A DNA stretch of 64,000 nt from Liquidambar formosana (GCA_039720395.1 CM077820.1:13725848-13789847), one strand, 5' to 3'. Shown: positions 45,361 through 57,689, counted from the first letter of the stretch. The notes: generated from the sequence alone by a model not told the origin. Numbers and translations are program-made.

Positions 45361-46455
45361 TCAAACCCCACTCGCATTCAATTTATATTAAAAAATACTA
45401 TTGTAGACTTAACAATTGAATTAAAAATATATATTAACAGTGCTTTAGAAAAACAGTAAATATTTTAAATATATCAAAATAAAACTTTTGGATTGATGTT
45501 GGTCAATCAAGTCGAAGAGCACATTGAAATCGTGTTCCCTATATAATAGTTGATGATATTAATTCCAAATATTGCAAGTAATATTAGATTTTTTCTAGAA
45601 ATCATAGAAATTTTCCGAACAAATTAAATTTAGAATACTACATATAGTGCTTATTATCTATCCATGAATTTTTTTTTTTTCACATTCAAATCGATTGTGG
45701 AATTTTGTTTGAGTTATTTCAAATCTTTTTCTGATTAAATCACAAATTCCTCAGTTTTTGGATTTTGTTTGAGTTGTTTCAAAAATTTTTTTTATCAAAA
45801 TCACAAGTCTCATCAATACATGTTGATTTTTCTGATATCAGCACTAGCACTATGCATTAAGGAGTTGTATAGATGAGTTGTACCGTATATATAACCCAAA
45901 CATGCATGAGGTATAATGTAAACAACTGTCACTTATGCCAGGTCAGGCCGTGTTGCCCCCTCCGTCTGCCTTTGGACCTACAACTGTCACTTATGCATAA
46001 TAAAACTAAAAATGAAACCTACAAGAAAAGGCGTATTGCTATTGAACAAATTGTAAGAAGGCAGGGCAATAGGTTACTCATATCTCTAGCTAGCTGGCTC
46101 ATGAGAAAGAACACCGGGGTCATTAGGACACCAAGTGAGTATGATGGTGCATAGCTCTGAAATTCTTTTATATATCTCATACATTTTTTAGTACTTTAAT
46201 TTTCTATATTTTCTAACACATAATTTAAGTAATTCTGAGCATATGGGCGATTCGTGGTTCAGTGCCCAACAGCCTAGTGCAAAAAGTACGTTTCTTCTTT
46301 AAAAAGAGCACTGGCTAAACATGCCCTTCATCGATCTAGAAGCTTTTTCTCTAAGCTCTAATTTTCTAATTAAATTATTGTATTTGAGTATTATTATTTT
46401 TATTATTAGTCATGTTTACTAAATTAAAGGAGATTGTAACCATTATTTCTAACAG
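45361..46455. other. Spacer and probable intron before NLR copy C
   Basis: No recognised gene; a 93-codon frame at 45873-46154 has no motif I know. The end, 46237-46455, resembles the sequence before copy A and finishes with the same acceptor tatttctaacag (46444-46455). Confidence 0.5.
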
Positions 46456-48243
46456 GTATTACAAGGATTTTCTCTCTTAGTTATCATGATCTTCCTTACT
46501 ATCTAAAGCCTTGTTGCTTGTACTATGGCATATATCCGGAGAACTATTATGTTAGTTGTGCAAGACTAATTCGATTATAAATTGCAAAAGGTTTTATAAA
46601 TTACAAAAAAAAAAAAAAAAAAAAAAGGGGGGGGGGGGGGTGGGGGGAAATATTGGAAGAGGTTGCAAAAGATTATTTAACTCAACTCATCCATAGAAGT
46701 TTGGTTCAAGTGTCAAAGGTGGATCTTGATGGAAAAGCTAGAAACTGTCGGGTTCATGATTTGATGTGTGAATTTATCCTTTTAAAATTAGAGGATTCAA
46801 GTTTCTTTCAAATGGTGGTGGGAAAGGACTCAAGTTTTGATGGAAAAACTTGACGCATATCAATCCACAACAATGTAGATAATGCTGTAGAGAACATTAG
46901 CAACTCTCGGGTTCGTTCGGTTTTCGTTCTTGTGATTGATAAGTTGCCAAAGTCCTTAATGGCTACATTCATTGCAAATTTCAGGTTTCTAAAAGTATTG
47001 GATTTTGAAAATACTCCCCTAGATTCTCTTCATGAGGAAATGGGAAATCTATTCCATTTAAGGTATTTGAGTGTGAGAAGTACAAAAGTAAAAATGCTTC
47101 CAAAGTCTATAGGTAAACTGCAGTTCCTCCAACCCAATGGGTTGGTCTAGTGGTTGGGCACTTGGCTCCAAAGCGGCTGTTTCGAGTGAAGATGAAAGAT
47201 CCTGAGTTCGAGTCTCAACACTTTGGAAAAAAATCTATAGACCAGCTATTTACCGTTGCCCATCCATTGCGATAGTGATTAGTCCCTTGGTTAGATACAC
47301 TAGGTCAAAGACCACAAAAAACTGCAGAACCTCCAAACTTTGGATTTGAAACAATCCCTTGTGCACGAACTACCTATTGAGATCAATTTGCTATGCAATT
47401 TGTGGTATCTTCAAGCCTATACTCTGACCAAGAAGCTCAGTTCAATTACAATCTTCTCCAAAGAGTGAAGATAGAGGAAGGGATAAGGTGTTTAGAGGCT
47501 TTCCAGTAGTTAGTGTTATGTAGAGACAAATCATGGGATTGGTCTACACACAGAATTGAGTAAGTTAAGGCAGTTGAGGAAGTTGGGCATTATAAAACTA
47601 CGAAGAAAACACGGGAAGGGTCTATACGCAGCCATTGAGAAGATGAACCATCTCCAATCTTTACGGATACTTTCAATAAATGCAGACGAGAATCTTGATG
47701 CACAACACATTTCATCTCCGCCTCCATCTCTTCGACGTCTCCACCTGCGGGGCCGATTAGGCGACTTGCCAAACTGGATTGCCCAACTACAATATGTAGT
47801 CCGAATATGTTTCCAGTGGACAGGGTTAATAGACGACCCGCTAAAAGTCCTTCAAGCTCTGCCTAATCTATATATTGAATCTTTACCTTTATGACGCATA
47901 CGAAGGTGAACAATTGTATTTCGAGGAAGGTGGGTTTCAGAAACTCAAGCTGCCATGTCTGCAGAACTTGAACAGATTGAATAGTGTGATCATAGACAGA
48001 GGTGCATTGCCCCTTCTTGGAGAGCTATACATTGGGCCTTGCCCGCAGCTTGAGACGGTGCCCTCTGGAATCCATCACTTGCGGAACCTTACAAATCTTT
48101 GCTTTCTTGATATGCCAAGAGAATTTGTCCTTCAGATGAAACCAAACAGTGGTGAGCCTTATTGGATTATTGAGCATATACCAGATGTCGCCATACTTTA
48201 CCAAAGTGAAGGAGCAGGATTTAACAGATACACTATTCGGTGA
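46456..48243 (+). pseudogene. NLR 3' exon, copy C, pseudogene with SINE insertion
   Basis: It is homologous to copy A from the splice acceptor to the stop. The RNBS-D motif is CCLYYGIYPENY. A stop follows at 46578 (IRL then stop). A run of about 24 A and 20 G (46600-46647) replaces the lysine-rich segment. The VHDLM switch motif, FLKVLDFENTPLD and the LRRs follow. A stop lies at 46852, then a SINE at 47132-47318 interrupts KSIGKLQNLQTLDL. More frameshifts occur near 47460, 47550 and 47870. The C-terminal block LPLLGELYIGPCPQLETVPSG is well kept and ends at 48243. It cannot make a receptor. Confidence 0.88.
47132..47318 (+). mobile_element. tRNA-derived SINE in NLR copy C
   Basis: The insert has an RNA polymerase III A box (tggtctagtggttgg, near 47143) and B box (gagttcgagtctc, near 47205), and an A-rich end (caaaaa). 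It is flanked by a 17-bp duplication with two mismatches, 47115-47131 and 47319-47335, starting aaactgcag. Copies A and B have uninterrupted sequence at this point, which proves an insertion. Confidence 0.85.
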
Positions 48244-48485
48244 TTCAAATATCTCCTTAAAGCAATTGCCAAGATGAGTTTTAAATTGGAGTGCCCCTGT
48301 TGTTTTACCAAATTGCCAAATTGATAGGTGCCCCTGCAAACTCTTAAAGATTTTTTTTTTTTTTTTAAATAACGATAAGACTGTTAAGTAGTGTTAACCA
48401 ACAGTTTAAACATCTGCTTTTAATGCAAAAAAAAAAAAGTACATAATTTGAATACACATTATTGCAAAAATAAAATACTGTAAAG
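48244..48485. other. 3' flank of NLR copy C
   Basis: Matches the flanks of copies A ('gagtgcccctattgttttatcgaattg') and B ('taatgcaaaaaaaa...gtacataatttgaat'). It ends at the left target duplication TAAAG (48481-48485) of the copia element. Confidence 0.75.
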
Positions 48486-48816
48486 TGTTGTAAAACCAAG
48501 AATTTAGAACAAGTTATGAGGAGAATAAATTTCTCATTCATCTTCTTTGATTTCCATCTGAATGTATAAACATTATACAAGGATCAGCAAAACTCTTTGA
48601 GATACACTATCTCAGTCTCCTCCCTTCATTCTTTCTGAATACTCATCCGAATACACATCTTCTCTTCTTTCTCCCCTTCCCCTTTTATCTTTGTTTGCAT
48701 TAGGTCCACATGATGGGATTACCTAACCCACTTATGAAGTGGTGTTCCCATTATCACAAAGTGGAGGGGGTGTGGACATCCACTCAATTTCCACTCAATG
48801 TTTAATATTTATAACA
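48486..48816 (-). repeat. Left LTR (element's 3' LTR), 331 bp
   Basis: TGTTGTAAAACC...TTATAACA. The adjacent tract 48817-48827 reads CCAAGGGGAAG on the minus strand, a polypurine tract. Confidence 0.93.
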
Positions 48817-49074
48817 CTTCCCCTTGGATGTCCACCACACTAAAATAATGTGTCTCGTTAAAAACCTTACTAGAAAAACCCAGTGGAAAAAAACTAGTGA
48901 AGGAAAAGAGTACAACATTTTTGTAAATCTTAGAGTGGTGTTGAACGCACTAAAGAAACTGCCTCATTAAAACCTTGCCAGGAAAACCCAATGGGACAAA
49001 ACCTAGGCGAAGGAAAAAGAGTACAGCGTGCATATGTCCAAAAATGAATACTCCCCCTGATAAGAAGATAAGTA

Positions 49075-51720
49075 TCAACTTAACTGATCGCAAACCCGAC
49101 GCATTCCAATGCCATATACCAATTTCTTGAATGTTGACGATGGTAAGGCCTTGGTGAATAAATCCGCAAGATTATCAGTGGAACGTATTTGCTTCACATC
49201 AATTTCATGCCTCTGCTGGAGTTCATGAGTGTAGAAGAACTTTGGTGAAATGTGTTTGGTTCTATCACCTTTGATGTACCCTCCTTGAATTTGTGCAATA
49301 CATGCAGCATTATCTTCATAAATTGTTGTTGGCATACTTTTAATCAGAGGTAACCCACATGTGTCTCGAATGTGATGGACTACAGATCTTAACTATACAC
49401 ATTCACAACTTGCTTCATGGAGTGCAAGTATCTCAGAGTGATTAGAAGATGTAGCAATTAAAGTCTGCTTTGTAGATCGCCAAGAGATCGCTGTATTGCC
49501 ACATGTAAATACATACCCTGTTTGTGAGCGAGCTTTGTGAGGATCAGAAAGGTATCCAGAATCTGCATATCCTTCTAAACAAGGACCACGGGCTAATTCC
49601 TTTGAGTAAAACAAACCCATATCTGTAGTTCCACGAAGGTAGCGTAAAATATGTTTAATACCATTCCAGTGTCGTCGAGTTTGAGCAGAACTGAATCTTG
49701 CTAATAAGTTGACTGAAAATGCTATATCAGGCCTAGTGCATTGTGCTAAATATAACAAAGCACCTATTGCACTAAGATATGGTACTTCAAGACCAAGTAG
49801 CATTTCATTATCTTCTTTGGGGCGAAATGGATCTTTCTTAATATCAAGAGATCGAACCACCATGGGAGAACTTAGTGGATGCGCTTTATCCATATTAAAA
49901 CGTTTCAATACCTTTTCGGTATAAGCTGATTGATGGATAAGAATTCCATTTGATTTATGCTCGATCTGCAGGCCGAGACAATATTTTGTTCTCCCTAAAT
50001 CTTTCATCTCAAATTCTTTTTTCAAATATTCAGCAGCTTTCATGAGCTCTTCAGGAGTCCCAATTAAATTTATATCATCAACATAGACTGCAATGATGGC
50101 AAATCCAGATTCTTATTTCTTTATAAATACACAAGGGCATATAGGATTATTAATATATCCTTCTTTAACTAAGTACTCACTGAGACGATTATACCACATT
50201 CTTCCAGATTGTTTTAATCCATACAAGAATCGTCTCAGTTTAATTGAGTACATATTTCGTGGTTGTGATGTATTTGCTTCAGGCAATTTGAATCCTTCAG
50301 GGATCTTCATATATATATCTGCATCTAACTTTCCATATAAATATGCAGTAACTACGTCCATAAGACGCATGTCAAGTCCTTCTGAGACTGACAGACTAAT
50401 TAAATATCGAAATGTAATGGCATCCATTACAGGTGAATATGTTTCTTCATAATCAATCTCAAGTCTCTGCAGGAAACCTTGTGCTACTAAACAAGCTTTA
50501 TATCTGACGATCTCATTTTTATCATTACGCTTCCTTACAAACACCCATTTGTAACCCACGGGTTTCACATCATTGGGTGTTAGGACTACAGGTCCAAATA
50601 CTTTACGTTTTTCTAGCGAATCCAATTCTGCTTGGATTGCTTCTTTCCACTTTAACCAATCTGGTCTACTGTGACATTCGTCTACAGTGCGTGGTTCGAG
50701 ATCATCATCATCTTTCGAAATTTCAGTAGCTACTACGAAAGAAAATACATCATTAATAACCACTTCTGAGCGATCCCACAATTCTTTTGTACATGTATAG
50801 TTTATGGAAATTTCTTCATTTCCATGTACATATGCCTCTTTATTGTTTTCTGTCTCTTCAAGGATATTTTCCTCTTCAGGAGTTATTAAATCAGAATTTG
50901 TGGGAATATTTATTTTTTGTTCAATAGCCTCTTCCGGAGTACTATTTTCTATATTTTGTTGCCTTTTTATTTTCCTCTTCCGGGGAACTAAATCTTTTGA
51001 ACCCAAGGGTCTACCACGCTTCAGGCGTGTAGTAGATGATTTATTTGCTGCAATAATAGTAGACTTACCAATTGGTACATTGATCTTTGCTGGTGTACCA
51101 ATAGATGATTCATTAATAACCACTTCTGAGCGATCCCACAATTCTTTTGTACATGTATAGTTTATGGAAATTTTTTCATTTCCATGTATATATGCCTCTT
51201 TATTGTTTTCTGTCTCTTCAGGGACATTTTCCTCTTCAGGAGTTATTAAATCAGAATTTGTGGGAATATTTATTTCTTGTTCAATAGCCTCTTCTAGAGT
51301 ACTATTTTCTATATTTTGTTGCCCTTTTATTTTCCTCTTCCGGGGAACTAAATCTTTTGAACCCAAGGGTCTACCACGCTTCAGGCGTGTAGTAGATGAT
51401 TCATTTGCTGCAATAATAGTAGACTTACCAATTGGTACATTGATCTTTGCTGGTGTGTTTGCAGCCGGTATATAAGACTTAGTTATTTTTGCTGCGTCTG
51501 TAAATGCATCTGGCATTTGATTAGCAATCTTTTGAAGATGAGTGATCCTCTGTACTTCAGTTTCACATTGAGCAGTACGTGGATCAAGATGGGACAAAGA
51601 TGGTACATTCCAAGAAAGTTCACGTCGTTCTTCTATCAGTGGATTTCCTCCTCCTAACGACGGGAACTATGTTTCATCAAAATGACAATCTGCAAATCTT
51701 GCTGTAAAAACATCACTTTG
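49075..51720 (-). pseudogene. pol: Copia pol fragment: integrase tail, RT, RNase H
   Basis: Minus strand. A short integrase tail (FADCHFDET, then a stop, then FPSLGGGNPL) starts near 51710. A linker with a perfect-phase 360-bp tandem duplication follows (51456-50751). RT: WKEAIQAELDSL, GYKWVFVRKRNDKNEIVRYK, LMDVVTAYLYG, RRFLYGLKQSGRMWYNRL, then a stop at 50113-50115, then YVDDINLIGT. The sequence continues with LKYCLG-like YCLGLQIE and LYLAQCTRPDIAFSVNLLAR. A stop at 49393-49395 follows HEASCECV, and RNase H ends with IYEDNAACIAQIQGG and NLADLFTKALP. Two stops break it; otherwise it is well preserved, fitting the young LTRs. Confidence 0.85.
50751..51456 (-). repeat. 360-bp in-frame tandem duplication
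   Basis: 'cattaataaccacttctgag' begins at 50751 and again at 51111, exactly 360 bp (120 codons) apart. The two units are nearly identical over about 345 bp. The duplicated peptide carries a basic KRGRPLGSKDL AT-hook-like segment and an acidic PEEEN segment. Confidence 0.93.
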
Positions 51721-53450
51721 TGAGTTTGGGTGTGTGAATTCTTACCATACTGTGATTACCATCCCTTACCATCATTGTGATTATGTTAAAGTATAAAGAT
51801 CTTTATGTTAGAGCACTTCTGGTGCGCTACCACATGTAATCGTATAGAAGAGAAAATATTTAATATGAGTTTCTACCCCAAAATCATAGAGGTAATATAA
51901 AGATATTCCTCATTTCCATTGTTAATGGTTTCAATATGATAACTATTTACGATGTAAATTTTAAAAACTCAATAAATTTCTTCTACTTCTGGTAGAATAT
52001 AAAGAATTGTCAACATAAATTTTTGTTCTTTTTGGCAATATTATATTTGCTCTTCTGGAACCTTCAATTAGGTTAGATGAACCTCATATGGTATTGACAA
52101 TAGTTTTGAATAAAGATAAATATTGGAAATTTAATGATTGTGTGAGTTATAACACTGTCTTCCAGACATATATTTTTAACAATCATCTTGAAATTAGATC
52201 TGCAATATCATATTGCAATTCATATTTGATTTCCCGTATACTAGTTTATAAATTATGCTTGTTTTCAGGTGAGTATATAGGGGAACATATATTCACTAGA
52301 TATAGACGTGAAGTAATTAGTACACCTACAATAGTACTTACAAGGCAAGAAATATTAAAATATTTTCACAATCTTGCCACTCTGTTCAGTGTATTGTCAC
52401 ATTTTGGTATCTTGAAAATATTTATCTATATAAGATTTTGCAATAAATCGATCATTTTCAAAAGAATCAAATATCAAAAGAATTATGGTCACAAATATTT
52501 AATTTCAATGGTCATCAAATTTAATGATGAAATGGTTTTGATAATAATCAAAAAATTGGCCAACAAATAATTTCAAACTCATAAATCAAAATTGATTGTT
52601 ATCACGTAGTAAGTAAAACCAATTTACTTGTTTTATAAAGCTTTATGACCACTTTTTTTTTTTTAATATGATAGAGAAAATAATTCCATATTGATACATA
52701 TGCCAAGTTATCTTTACCACGGTTAGAGTAACTTACCCAAAGCACTAGTACTTCTCCAATGGCAGAATAGAATTAATAGATAGCCTTTCATCAATTCTTC
52801 AAGGTTTGCTTAGGCAATTGGCACTATTGGGAGTGCCTTTAATTAAACTAACGCATGCCAAAATGGGGCTAGGATTCTTAATGGGCTGCAGAGACAATCT
52901 CCAGTTGGTCTCTCTAGTTCTCAAAATGCTACTAATAAGTAGCAAAAAATCTGTAATCTGCTCCAAGTACAATGACCAAATTTGAAATTTTAGTGAAAAC
53001 AATTTGTGATGCGTATAAATGAATTTTTATATGTTCAATCCAAAAAGAAATGGGCTTTGGGGTTTATATCACTTAAAAGTATATCAAATGTACTTTGTAA
53101 CCTCAAAATTTGGTAGAGAAATACCTAGCAAAACCCATTCAAAAATATTTTTCAATATTGAGTTAGTGCTGTCTAGCAGAAATCCCAGATTCAGGTGTAC
53201 CACGAAATAATTACGCAAAAAATATCAAATGGTCACCCAATGACATGAAAATTGGTAGGATGTTAGCCCAACAAGTCAGTGACAAAATCCAATTCGTTTC
53301 ATCTCAAAATCATAACTAGAACTAAAGTTATGAATTAAATGGTAAAATGGGTTCGTGCTGTCAACACAGTATAACACACAAAACCTCAACCAAGTATTTA
53401 CTTAAAACACTTATCTCGTAGGTTTATTCTATAAACCGATGCTTATTTCT
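51721..53450 (-). other. AT-rich non-coding interior of the copia element
   Basis: No gag, protease or integrase motif on either strand. The 160-codon plus-strand frame at 52088-52570 is AT-driven and has no motif. Confidence 0.6.
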
Positions 53451-53845
53451 TCAGTGTCATTCCACTTCTAGTGGTTTGGTATTTTATTTTTCCACACCAA
53501 ATATATTCATTCCACTTCTGGTGGTTTGATATTTCATTGCTCCACTTCTAGTGGTTTCGTATTTCATTAATCTACTTCTAGTGGTTTGGTATTTTATTTT
53601 TCCACACCAAATATATCCATTCCACTTCTGGTGGTTTGATATTTCATTGCTCCACTTCTAGTGGTTTAGTATTTCATTAATCCACTTCTAGTGGTTTGGT
53701 ATTTTATTACTCCACTTCTAGTGGTTTAGTATTCCACTTCTAGTGGTTTAGTATTTCATTGCTCCACTTCTAATGGTTTGATATGTCATTAATCCACTTC
53801 TGGTGGTTTGGTATTCCATTATTCCACTTCTGGTGGTTTTTATCA
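53450..53845. repeat. Tandem repeats of CCACTTCTAGTGGTTT
   Basis: About a dozen copies of 'ccacttctagtggtttggtatttcatt' with a period of about 28-35 bp. Each contains a CCACT/AGTGG dyad. Confidence 0.85.
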
Positions 53846-53850
53846 TAAAA

Positions 53851-54960
53851 TGACATATTTTAAGCTGACACAGTGAAGTTACCAGTAAATCTGAGAGAAG
53901 TTGACTGACAACAGAGGTGACGTTGACAGTCAATTCGTAGTAAAATAAGAGCAGATTTTTGTATGTTCTTCTATGCTAACTAAAGCAAAAGTTAAGACGC
54001 ACCCACGAATTTTCACCAAAATTTTACAAGCATCTAAAGAAGTTGCATAACACAGAATAGAGAAATATATTACTCAATTTAATTTGGTCATCATTGACCA
54101 TCACTTTATTCAATTAAATTGAGACTTTATTCATTATTTCTAAAACTTCAGGTTTTGAAATTTGTCTCTTACTTCAAGAAGAGAAATATGAATAATAACC
54201 CCTTTCTTATAATAGAAAACTTCAAGTTTTTATATTTACCTAATGACATATTTTAAGCAGACACAGTGAAGTTACCAGTCAATCTGAGAGAAGTTGACTG
54301 ACAACATAGGTGACGTTGACAGTCAATTTGTAGTAAAACAAGAACAGATTTTTGTGTGTTCTTCTATGCTAACTAAAGCAAAAGTTAAGGTGCACCCACG
54401 AATTTTCACCAAAATTTTACAAGCATCTAAAGAAGTTGCATAACACATAATAGAGAAATATATTACTCAATTTAATTTGGTCATCATTGACCATCACTTT
54501 ATTCAATTAAATTGAGACTTTATTCATTATTTCTAAAACTTCAGGTTTTGAAATTTGTCTCTTGCTTCAGGAAGAGAACAGATGAATAATAACCTTTTTT
54601 TTTTATATAGAAAACTTCTGGTTTTCAGATCTTTCTCTTACTTCAGGAAGAGAAAATGAATTGTTACCCTTTTTCCTTTTTAATTATAAAACTTCAGGTT
54701 TTATTTTAAATCTTCTCTTGCTTCAGGAAGAGAATATATGAACAACAACTTTTCTTATAGAAAATTTTGGAGATTGAAATTTGTTTCTTCCTTCATGAAG
54801 ATAACATGTAAATAATAACTTTTCATATAGAAAACTTCAAGTTTTCAAATCTTTCTCTTACTTCAAGAAGAGAAAATGAATCATCACTCCTTTTATTTAT
54901 TTATAAAATTTCAAGTTTTATTTTTAAATCTTCTCTTGCTTCAGGAAGAGAAAATGGATT
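53851..54960. repeat. 393-bp tandem duplication and hairpin-rich repeats
   Basis: 'tgacatattttaag' starts at 53851 and 54244, and the sequences after each match closely for about 360 bp. From 54130 the unit 'aaacttcaggttttgaaat...ctcttacttcaggaagagaa' recurs about seven times to 54960; 'ctcttgcttcaggaagag' is itself a dyad. Confidence 0.85.
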
Positions 54961-55140
54961 CATCCATTCAAGTATATAATTTAGAGTAAAAACCAATCCA
55001 CAACCAAATTGGTTAAGAGCATACCAACTTACCACAATCAAATTGGTTTAGAACGTACCAACTTACCAACTTACCACAACCAAATTGGTTAAGAAAGAAG
55101 ATGGTGGTAGTATGATATTGCTCCCAAATTCCTTGAGCAA

Positions 55141-55155
55141 TTCGTGCTGATAACG
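55141..55155 (-). promoter_or_regulatory. Primer-binding site region of the copia element
   Basis: On the minus strand CGTTATCAGCACGAA directly follows the LTR end CAACA, a primer-site form seen in some copia families. Confidence 0.65.
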
Positions 55156-55486
55156 TGTTGTAAAACCAAGAATTTAGAACAAGTTATGAGGAGAATAAAT
55201 TTCTCATTCATCTTCTTTGATTTCCATCTGAATGTATAAACATTATACAAGGATCAGCAAAACTCTTTGAGATACACTATCTCAGTCTCCTCCCTTCATT
55301 CTCTCCGAATACTCATCCGAATACACATCTTCTCTTCTTTCTCCCCTTCCCCTTTTATCTTTGTTTGCATTAGGTCCACATGATGGGATTACCTAACCCA
55401 CTTATGAAGTGGTGTTCCCATTATCACAAAGTGGAGGGGGTGTGGACATCCACTCAATTTCCACTAAATGTTTAATATTTATAACA
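55156..55486 (-). repeat. Right LTR (element's 5' LTR), 331 bp
   Basis: Mate of 48486-48816; followed by TAAAG, the right target duplication (55487-55491). Confidence 0.93.
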
Positions 55487-57319
55487 TAAAGCTTTTCTTT
55501 TCTTTTTATTTTATTTTTTGTTGCTTCTTCACTAATATTCTTTTTTGTTTCCTTGTAGAAGATTATATGTCCAATTTTTCAATTATTTAATTAAGAGACA
55601 ATCTATGATGGGGCACCACCCTATCAAAATTGATGGGACAACCTACTTTATACACAAATGGTGAGACAATTTATTGATAAGGCTTACCACATTAGACTAT
55701 ATAGATATGTAATTTCACAGGGATCCATAATGATAATATTATGCATCTATACTTTTATTTGAGAAAATAAAATGACTCTATGTTTGAGAAAGAAAAATAT
55801 GTTGTTGCCTGTGGGGTTTTGTTTGATCCTTAGCTATTATATATGCTTTAATAAAATTTTCTTTTGCCTATTAAAAAAAATAAAAATAAAAATGTTACCC
55901 CATAAATTTTGATTTTAGCACCAGCCCCATCATAGATTATGTCTTTAAGTGTTGGAAATTGCTACACATTGAATTCTAGGATGCTCCAGCTGTTTCAACT
56001 CTCACACACTGGGATGAGACATAAAATCATGTTAGATCACTCATCTAGAGTTGGAATGCATAGCACTACTAAATCAAGTGTACTATTGTAGAAATCATCT
56101 TTCGATCTTAATATTAGTTTTTATATATTAAAAATTAGCCCTTCCACTATGTAAATTTGTTCATTCTAATTGATGGATGATAGTTGTCAGCAATCAAAAT
56201 TATACCCAACACCAATTAATCTGTAATTTTCATCCATTGCTAGCTGCTAGTGGTGATTGTTGCTCTTAGTATTTGTTTGCTTGTTTCTTGGTTTTGATTT
56301 TAATTTAATGTTGGTTGAGCAACATATTGGATTTTTCTAAGCATGCATGACTCGGTTTGTAATATGCATCTTTGGTACTACTTGCTATGCCTAAACATAT
56401 GATCCCTCTATAATGTATTTTCTGAATTTCTTTACCGTTGATTTTTTTATTTTCAACAGCTATGGTTTTAATTGGGAAGTAGGGGTATTCCTAGTTCCCA
56501 CTGGGTTTCAATTAGGAAGTATGAAGCTTGCAATGCTCTGTCATGGACATGCTTTGATTGAACCTCCAATACTGTTTTCCATCATATCCCGCTCACATTC
56601 AGTTTCTAAGATATTTTCCCTTAGTTGGTGGAAATTAGTTGAACTCTTCAAAATCTTACTTTATTTTTGTCTAACATTTTTTTTTTCTTTTTTGAGGTAA
56701 CTAAGATATTTTAGTATGACTTTCAGCACTAGGATGAATCCCTTTTAGCTTCTATTTTAAAAAGGAAAAAAAAATTAGCTTCCATTTTAGTTTTTTTAAG
56801 TATGAATGCCTATCCAAATTTTTGGTATGACTACAGAAACAAGCCATGAAGTCAAACTCTGCGTGCGTCAGATGTGCTTGTCACTAATTTCTTATTTCGC
56901 TGATGCATTACACAAACACAATTTTTTATGGTGAAGAATCAAATTATAACAGAGTGCACATCAATTTAAAATTAAAAGTCTATTCTACTCACTGCATCAG
57001 AATCACAGGGCTTCCAGAGTGAAAAATTTTAAGTTTAGTTCTTTCTCCGCTGAAACAGAGTCCCTAAGCATCGACTAGCCGATAGGCATTGGATAAAGGA
57101 AATTGGGTATGCAAAGCATTTGGTTAACAGAGGTCTGTAAAGTCATTTTTGCTTGGTTTGGGTCAATTCAAGTGACTGATGGCATTTTCATAGAGATGGA
57201 GGAAGGTGGCTCATTATAAAAAGTGGATCTTAATATTTCAAAATATTGACAAACCAATAGCACAGTCATTGTACACGTGCCTGTACACACAAACATCAAA
57301 GGAGTAGAAACAGTCCACC
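55487..57319. other. 3' flank of NLR copy C and spacer
   Basis: 55890-56610 is the third copy of the NLR downstream block (compare 44653-45360 and 26120-26830). 56610-57319 has no recognisable gene. Confidence 0.65.
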
Positions 57320-57689
57320 ACATATAAAAGGATTCTATATATACAGGAATGTTCTCATAAGCTGAAGCTGATCCAAGCTATACCAGCGTATGGCATCTAC
57401 ACCGTCCATTCAAAAGCAATTTTATCCAACGGTTTAACTTTAATACTTCTATTTCCCTCCCTTTTTGACTCATTTTTGAGTTGACCTCTGCCAAAACTCT
57501 TACCACCTGCAGATGCATGTCACGTCTGTTTCCTTCACCTCGAATGGCGAACCAAACAAAGCCATCTTCTTCACCTATTCAAACCAAAAAACAAACCAAA
57601 CAAAGCACAAAGTTGAAGCTAACGAACAAAGCACAAAGCTGAAGCACCTATTCAGCCCCCACCGTCCACCCCCACACCGTCCATCATTC

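Larger units (their letters stand above)
48486..55486 (-). mobile_element. Young Ty1/copia element, minus strand, 7001 bp, lacking gag-PR-IN
   Basis: Two 331-bp LTRs (48486-48816 and 55156-55486) differ at 3 positions by hand count. The target duplication TAAAG is perfect. The coding strand is minus, with the primer site beside the right LTR and a purine tract beside the left. Pol is present only from the last codons of the integrase tail through RT and RNase H. About 3.4 kb between the primer site and that point (51720-55140) is AT-rich, non-coding and full of tandem repeats. It looks like a recent insertion of an already rearranged, non-autonomous copy. Confidence 0.92.

Noticed and set aside
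45873..46154. 93-codon ORF upstream of NLR copy C as a missing NLR exon
   Set aside because: It has no P-loop, kinase-2 or GLPLA motif and no match to any NLR part that I recognise.
47140..47215. A tRNA gene
   Set aside because: A and B boxes are present, but no cloverleaf with a proper acceptor stem is apparent, and the target duplication shows it is a SINE.
52088..52570. 160-codon plus-strand ORF in the copia interior
   Set aside because: AT-rich, antisense to the element, no recognisable domain.
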